Source: CAZTZY01 sp964617765
GTDB taxonomy: Bacteria > Pseudomonadota > Gammaproteobacteria > Pseudomonadales > DT-91
DNA length: 11,220 nt
Assembly (NCBI GenBank): GCA_964617765.1
Contig: CAZTZY010000092.1
Location: forward strand, 1 to 11,220
Direction: 5' to 3'
A model generated the notes under the pieces. That model worked only from the letters and a program-made list of their open reading frames with translations. It was not told where the DNA came from and made no database searches. The translations under genes were made by a program, and so were the position numbers. This document shows, in pieces, positions 7,457 through 11,220 of the stretch (the first letter of the stretch is position 1; every line of letters starts with the position of its first letter).

Positions 7457-10400
7457 TTACAAAATAAAGCTTTCAGCATCATCATCGATAGGGCCTGCAC
7501 TGTTGAAAACCGATTTTTCGAGCAGGGTGGTATCAATCAATTCGGCAATGGCTTCTATGGTAGGATTTTCAAAAATCTGGCGTAGCGGCACTTCAATGGC
7601 AAAGGTTTCCTGGGCACGGGAAATAGCCTGTGTGGCGGTTAATGAATGGCCGCCGAGCTCAAAAAAGCTGTCATGGATGCCGATTTTTTCAACACCCAAT
7701 ACCTCAGACCAGATTGCCGCCAGTGCGATTTGCGTAGGATTTTCCGGCGCTGCATAAGGACGACGGTTAAGCTGGCTCCAGTCGGGTTGCGGCAAGGCCT
7801 TGCGGTCGATTTTGCCATTGGCACTCAACGGCCACGCATCCAGTGCAATAAAATAGGCAGGAATCATGTATTGCGGCAATTCGAGCAGCAAGTGATGGCG
7901 AATGTTAGCCGTGCTCACCGGAGTATCGGAGGCCAGATAATAGGCGACCAGATGCTGGTTTTCAGCATTGCCATCTTTAGCCAGGGCCACAACCACGCTT
8001 TCCTTGATGCCGGCCACTTTTTGCAGGCGGTTTTCGATTTCGCCGAGCTCAATACGCAAGCCGCGGATTTTTACCTGATGATCCGTGCGGCCCACATAAT
8101 TAATATTGCCATCCGATTGATAGCGAACCAGGTCACCGGTTTTATAGAGTTTGTGGCTGGGATGCCCTTGCCCGCTAAAAGGGTTGTCAATAAAACTTTG
8201 CGCAGTAAGTTCAGTGTTATTGATATAGCCTTTGGCCAAGCCGGCACCACCAATATACAGCTCGCCCACCGCACCAAACGGCATCAATTGCTGAAGGCTG
8301 TCGAGAATATGTAATTGCGTATTGGCAATGGGCTTGCCAATGGGAATGTTATTGCTTGTGAGGTCGGCAGACCTGCGAATACGATAAATACTGGCAATAT
8401 CGGTGCATTCAGTCGGGCCATACATATTCACCAGTTCACACCGGTAAAACGTGGCATCCAGCCAGGGTTTCACCGTATCAATCCGGATCGGTTCGCCGCC
8501 CAGCAACACGACACGCAAACTGCGCAACTGGGGATAAGATGGGCTTTGCTGGATCAAAGGATACAACGCACTGGGCGCACAATTAATCACCGTAATACCT
8601 TTGTTGGCTATCAGCAGCCTGATGGCCGCCGGGTCGTAAAAGTCGAGACCATGAAAAACCACTTCGCCACCCGAGCATAAAGGCGCAAAAAAATTCTTCT
8701 GAGTAAGATCGAAACCTGCCGCTGATACAATCAGGCATTTATCCTTGTTGTTGAAACCGAACTCGCTGTTATACCAGTGGATCAGGTTGGTTTCGCCGCG
8801 GTGTTTTACTTCCACGCCTTTGGGTAAACCGGTGGAACCCGATGTATAAATGCCATAAATCGCCTGATCCGGTTGAATGTAAACTCCCGGATTATCAGCA
8901 CGATAACCATTGATCACAGACCGTAATTCATCAAGGCACAGGCAGAGAGATTGATCCAGTAACAGGCGATCCCGTTGTGTGTTATCAGATATAACCAGCT
9001 CGGCGCACGCATCCCGAATAATGTGCTGAATGCGTTCATCGGGATAATTAGGGTCAATCGGTATATAACAGGCACCGGCTTTCACAACCGCATACACAGC
9101 CACCAGAAAATCGATATCAGCCTTAAGGCAAATCACTACCCGTGATTGGGGATGTAAATGCCGCGCCTCAATCAGGTAGTGTGCCAGCTGGTTCACGCGG
9201 GCATTAAATTGTGAATAGTGCAGGCTGCCCTCAGGCGAACTCACTGCAGCCGCTTCCGGTGTCAGCTCAACCTGGCGTTCAAATAAAGTAACCACATTGG
9301 TATCAGGTAACGATTTTGTTGTTGCGTTCCAGCCGCCTTCCTGCAAACCCAGCAGTGCTTTTTGCTGTGCGGGTTCAAACAGGGGAATGTTGTGTAATTG
9401 CAGTTGCGGCTGGCTGATCACGGCGCGGGTCAGGGTTAAAAAATGCTCGGCAAAACATTCAATAGTTTCATGTTTGAACAGTGCTTTTTTGTATTCAAAA
9501 CGTAACTCGATGTCACCGTTAACTTCCTGCGCGGTGAGTTTCAGGTCGATTTGCGCGGCGGCTTCGGTATCTTTAAAGGCGCTGATTTCTAGCCCGTTCA
9601 AATCTTCAATCGTGGAAAAAGGTGTGTTTTGAACCGATAACATAATCTGGAAAAGCGGGTTTATCGCCAGGTCGCGCTCGGCAACCACTTCCTGCACAAT
9701 ACGTTCAAAAGGAATTTCCTGGTGAGAAAATGCCTCTGATGAAGAGGCTTTAACGGTTTGCAAGTACTCACTAAATGTTTGGTGGGGTAAGGGTTTGCAG
9801 CGCACCGCCAGCACATTGATGAAACAACCGATAATCGATTCCAGCTGGCTGTTCGAGCGCCCGGCAATTGGCGTGCCCACACAGAAATCGCTTTGCTGGC
9901 TATAGCGATGCAGCAACACCGATAAGCTGCCCAGCAAGGTCATAAACATCGTCGTGCCTTGTGCTTTATTCAAGGCATGCAATTTCTGGGTATCAACACT
10001 GTTAAATGAGCAATCAATAAAGCCGCCATCGTTGCTGATATAGGTGCTGGGTGGTGAATCGTAGGGCAGGCTTAAGTTGGGCACACCCTGCAATTGAGAT
10101 TTCCAGTAGCTTAATTGCAGGTTTTGTTGTGCCTGGTTTTGCGATTGCCATAAGGCAAAATCCACATACTGGCGTTCCAGCTCCGGCAATGGAGAAGCCG
10201 CATTTTCGCTATAGGCTTTATACAGTTGTACCAGCTCATTCACAAAAATACCCAGCGACCAGCCATCGGCCGCAATATGATGGATAGTGAATGACAGCGC
10301 ATATTCCGCAGTCGCCAGCTGCCACAAGCGAATGCGAAAAATCTGCCCGGCCAGATTAAACGGCTGGTGTAATTCCTGGTGGATAGCCGCAGGCAATGCC

Positions 10401-10867
10401 TCCGCAGCCAGCACTTCCGGCGAAATAGTGAATGGCTGCGGGCTATCAATCATCTGCATAACCCTGCCGCCCTGTTGAACATAATGCGTGCGCAGGATTT
10501 CATGGCGGCGAACAATTTCAGTGCATGCCTTGCTTAAATAGCCAAGGTTCAGGTTCCCTTTGATCAATAAAGTCACATGAATGTGATAAGCCGTATTCGT
10601 GGCATCCAGCTGGTGAATAAACCACAAACGCTGCTGGGCATAGGAAATTGCCAGGGGTTCATTGCGGTTGGCGACGGGTAATTGAATCAGGGCACTGTGT
10701 TCCGATTGCTGCAAAAACTCGATGAGCTCGGCCTTGGCATCGCGCAACTGGCTGATAATGGCCGGAGTCATGGCGCCATCGGGTGCGCTGTAACGTAGAT
10801 TCCCCTCTTCCAGCCGGAGACGTATATCCTGTTCGGCAAGCTGGGCAATTAACGAAACTACATTCAT
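7457..10867 (-). CDS. Single-module NRPS (docking-C-A-T), substrate code unassigned
   Basis: Complete 1136-residue, one-module NRPS and the promoter-proximal gene of the operon. Residues 1-52 resemble a TubC-type docking domain (LEEGNLRYSAP). The C domain spans about 68-500 with SYAQQRLWFIHQL and intact HHIAADG (His196-197, Asp201, Gly202). The A domain spans about 525-1030: IYTSGSTGLPKG at 673-684, GFDLTQKNFF from 718, INCAPS from 761, NMYGPTECTDI from 814, YKTGDLVR from 908, NGKIDR at 1018-1023. Pocket residues by alignment to GrsA are D720 L721 K724 N762 L788 G790 M815 D823 I824 K1019 (DLKNLGMDIK), which I cannot match to a known substrate. The T domain has FFELGGHS with Ser1075. The acidic C-terminal tail ends DDDAESFIL and might be a docking tail (inference). 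An in-frame TGA at 10880-10882 limits the start to ATG 10867; no convincing Shine-Dalgarno site precedes it. Because the first C domain carries a docking domain, an upstream donor protein is expected, but it is not encoded just upstream. Confidence 0.97.
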   Translation of the reverse strand: MNVVSLIAQLAEQDIRLRLEEGNLRYSAPDGAMTPAIISQLRDAKAELIEFLQQSEHSALIQLPVANRNEPLAISYAQQRLWFIHQLDATNTAYHIHVTLLIKGNLNLGYLSKACTEIVRRHEILRTHYVQQGGRVMQMIDSPQPFTISPEVLAAEALPAAIHQELHQPFNLAGQIFRIRLWQLATAEYALSFTIHHIAADGWSLGIFVNELVQLYKAYSENAASPLPELERQYVDFALWQSQNQAQQNLQLSYWKSQLQGVPNLSLPYDSPPSTYISNDGGFIDCSFNSVDTQKLHALNKAQGTTMFMTLLGSLSVLLHRYSQQSDFCVGTPIAGRSNSQLESIIGCFINVLAVRCKPLPHQTFSEYLQTVKASSSEAFSHQEIPFERIVQEVVAERDLAINPLFQIMLSVQNTPFSTIEDLNGLEISAFKDTEAAAQIDLKLTAQEVNGDIELRFEYKKALFKHETIECFAEHFLTLTRAVISQPQLQLHNIPLFEPAQQKALLGLQEGGWNATTKSLPDTNVVTLFERQVELTPEAAAVSSPEGSLHYSQFNARVNQLAHYLIEARHLHPQSRVVICLKADIDFLVAVYAVVKAGACYIPIDPNYPDERIQHIIRDACAELVISDNTQRDRLLLDQSLCLCLDELRSVINGYRADNPGVYIQPDQAIYGIYTSGSTGLPKGVEVKHRGETNLIHWYNSEFGFNNKDKCLIVSAAGFDLTQKNFFAPLCSGGEVVFHGLDFYDPAAIRLLIANKGITVINCAPSALYPLIQQSPSYPQLRSLRVVLLGGEPIRIDTVKPWLDATFYRCELVNMYGPTECTDIASIYRIRRSADLTSNNIPIGKPIANTQLHILDSLQQLMPFGAVGELYIGGAGLAKGYINNTELTAQSFIDNPFSGQGHPSHKLYKTGDLVRYQSDGNINYVGRTDHQVKIRGLRIELGEIENRLQKVAGIKESVVVALAKDGNAENQHLVAYYLASDTPVSTANIRHHLLLELPQYMIPAYFIALDAWPLSANGKIDRKALPQPDWSQLNRRPYAAPENPTQIALAAIWSEVLGVEKIGIHDSFFELGGHSLTATQAISRAQETFAIEVPLRQIFENPTIEAIAELIDTTLLEKSVFNSAGPIDDDAESFIL
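8330..9295 (-). repeat. Paralogous A-domain segment, copy 2 (with 1-960)
   Basis: Partner of the segment at 1-960. The nine comparable pocket positions are identical between the two copies (D, L, K, N, L, G, M, D, I), so both should load the same building block. The flanking C domains are much less alike than the A domains, which suggests that an A domain or A-domain core was copied or converged rather than a whole gene being duplicated. Confidence 0.7.
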
Positions 10868-10901
10868 ACAGGGTTCTAATCAGAAAATTAAGGTAATCGG
10901 C

Positions 10902-10907
10902 ATTATA
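10902..10907 (-). promoter_or_regulatory. Perfect TATAAT -10 element facing the NRPS operon
   Basis: The minus strand reads CACGTATAATGCCG here, a perfect -10 hexamer about 35 bases upstream of the first NRPS start codon. The sequence 16-18 bases further upstream (around 10924-10931) is AGCTAA-like and does not resemble TTGACA, and there is no TGn extension. The promoter may therefore depend on an activator. The leader would be about 28 bases. Confidence 0.5.
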
Positions 10908-10954
10908 CGTGCCATTTTAGAGAATTAGCTAGCCGCTGAAGCCGACAAACAATG

Positions 10955-10971
10955 GGTCAATAAATGGTCAA
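10955..10971. promoter_or_regulatory. GGTCAA direct repeat at 11-base spacing, possible operator
   Basis: GGTCAA occurs at 10955-10960 and again at 10966-10971, so the two copies start 11 bases apart, about one helical turn. A third GTCAAAA lies at 10995-11001. The pair also lies inside a TGGGT...ACCCA inverted repeat (10953-10957 and 10973-10977). The position, upstream of the weak -35 of the NRPS promoter, would suit an activator or repressor site. Short AT-rich repeats arise by chance, so this is tentative. Confidence 0.25.
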
Positions 10972-11075
10972 AACCCACTTTATCCTCTGGGAGAGTCAAA
11001 AGGCAAAACGACACGGGATAAACGGCCGATACAGCATGCCGCAAGGAATTCAGCTATCTTTACAGGAAGTTATAC

Positions 11076-11104
11076 TTGGCAAAAGTGATGCACCGTTTTA
11101 TAGT
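11076..11104 (+). promoter_or_regulatory. Sigma70-like promoter for the divergent plus-strand gene
   Basis: TTGGCA at 11076-11081 and TATAGT at 11099-11104 are separated by exactly 17 bases. Each hexamer differs from consensus at one position. Transcription would start near 11110, leaving a leader of nearly 60 bases before the ATG at 11168. The direction and spacing fit the divergent gene well. Confidence 0.7.
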
Positions 11105-11156
11105 CTCACGATTGTGCAGACGAAAAATCAATAAAATAAAAAAAGCCCTTAAAGGC

Positions 11157-11162
11157 GGAGGA
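11157..11162 (+). promoter_or_regulatory. Strong Shine-Dalgarno site GGAGGA
   Basis: GGAGGA sits 5 bases before ATG 11168. It decides the start of the divergent gene, because an in-frame TAA at 11150-11152 excludes an earlier start. It is much stronger than anything in front of the first NRPS gene. Confidence 0.85.
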
Positions 11163-11167
11163 AGAAT

Positions 11168-11220
11168 ATGCACTGTAAGAAGCCACTATCAGTTGCGATA
11201 GCTTGCGTGTTATTCATGCT
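11168..11220 (+). CDS. Start of divergent gene with signal-peptide-like N-terminus (partial)
   Basis: Only 17 codons are visible: MHCKKPLSVAIACVLFM, then the window ends. Two lysines at positions 4-5 followed by a hydrophobic run (L-S-V-A-I-A-C-V-L-F-M) fit a Sec signal peptide or a first membrane helix. The start is well supported: GGAGGA lies 5 bases upstream, an in-frame TAA sits at 11150-11152 with no other start between, and a sigma70-like promoter lies further upstream. The gene diverges from the NRPS operon and shares its control region. Proteins found in this position in siderophore or peptide clusters include TonB-dependent receptors and other exported proteins, and the N-terminus would fit one, but too little is visible to name a family. 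Confidence 0.7.
   Translation, partial: MHCKKPLSVAIACVLFM

Larger units (their letters stand above)
10868..11167. other. Divergent intergenic control region
   Basis: About 300 bases without a recognisable gene, lying between the NRPS operon start (minus strand) and a divergent plus-strand gene. It holds a promoter candidate in each direction, a GGTCAA direct repeat at 10955-10971, a short CTCTGGGAGAG inverted repeat at 10985-10995 and a strong ribosome site next to 11168. No Fur box matching the GATAATGATAATCATTATC consensus was seen by eye, and no riboswitch or tRNA-like fold was recognised. Confidence 0.7.

Noticed and set aside
7646..8680. Long open frames on the plus strand (222 and 121 codons, nearly continuous) opposite the A-T region of an NRPS gene
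   Set aside because: They are antisense to a complete, motif-rich NRPS gene, show no recognisable domain or ribosome site, and reflect codon bias of the real gene.
10985..10995. CTCTGGGAGAG inverted repeat as a regulatory hairpin
   Set aside because: The stem is only four base pairs and it is not next to a T run or start codon; chance is a sufficient explanation.
10868..11167. Fur box that would mark a siderophore cluster
   Set aside because: No stretch close to the 19-base Fur consensus was found by eye; only isolated ATAAT-like words occur.

Overview
The window is almost entirely part of a non-ribosomal peptide synthetase (NRPS) gene cluster. Three large genes lie head to tail on the minus strand, and the first codons of a divergent plus-strand gene lie at the right edge. 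The moderate base composition, sigma70-like promoter elements, Shine-Dalgarno sites and TubC-type NRPS docking domains suggest a Gram-negative bacterium, probably a gammaproteobacterium. That placement is inference; there is no rRNA or housekeeping gene to anchor it.

In transcription order (right to left) the genes are: (1) 10867-7457, a one-module NRPS (docking domain, C, A, T) whose A domain carries the pocket code DLKNLGMDIK, which I cannot assign; (2) 7311-3913, a one-module NRPS of the same layout with code DVWHFSLIDK, the classical serine code; (3) 3916 to beyond base 1, an NRPS with an N-terminal docking domain, two condensation domains in tandem with no A or T domain between them, then an A domain cut by the window edge. 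Its visible pocket residues match those of gene 1 position for position. Genes 2 and 3 overlap by 4 bases (ATGA); genes 1 and 2 are separated by 145 bases with no visible terminator. The set therefore looks like one operon that would build a peptide around an X-Ser-X core, if protein order follows gene order. No thioesterase, reductase, epimerase, MbtH-like protein or transporter is visible, so the product cannot be completed from this window.

The roughly 300-base region 10868-11167 is a divergent control region. It holds a good sigma70-like promoter (TTGGCA, 17 bases, TATAGT) for the plus-strand gene, a perfect TATAAT with a poor -35 facing the NRPS operon, and a 11-base-spaced GGTCAA direct repeat between them. 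The plus-strand gene has a strong GGAGGA ribosome site and starts with a signal-peptide-like sequence, so it probably encodes an exported or outer-membrane protein.

The most unusual points are the tandem C-C arrangement directly downstream of a serine module, the altered HHxxxDA motif in the first of those C domains, the duplicated A-domain type with an unassigned pocket code, and a TubC-type docking domain on every subunit, including the one encoded first.
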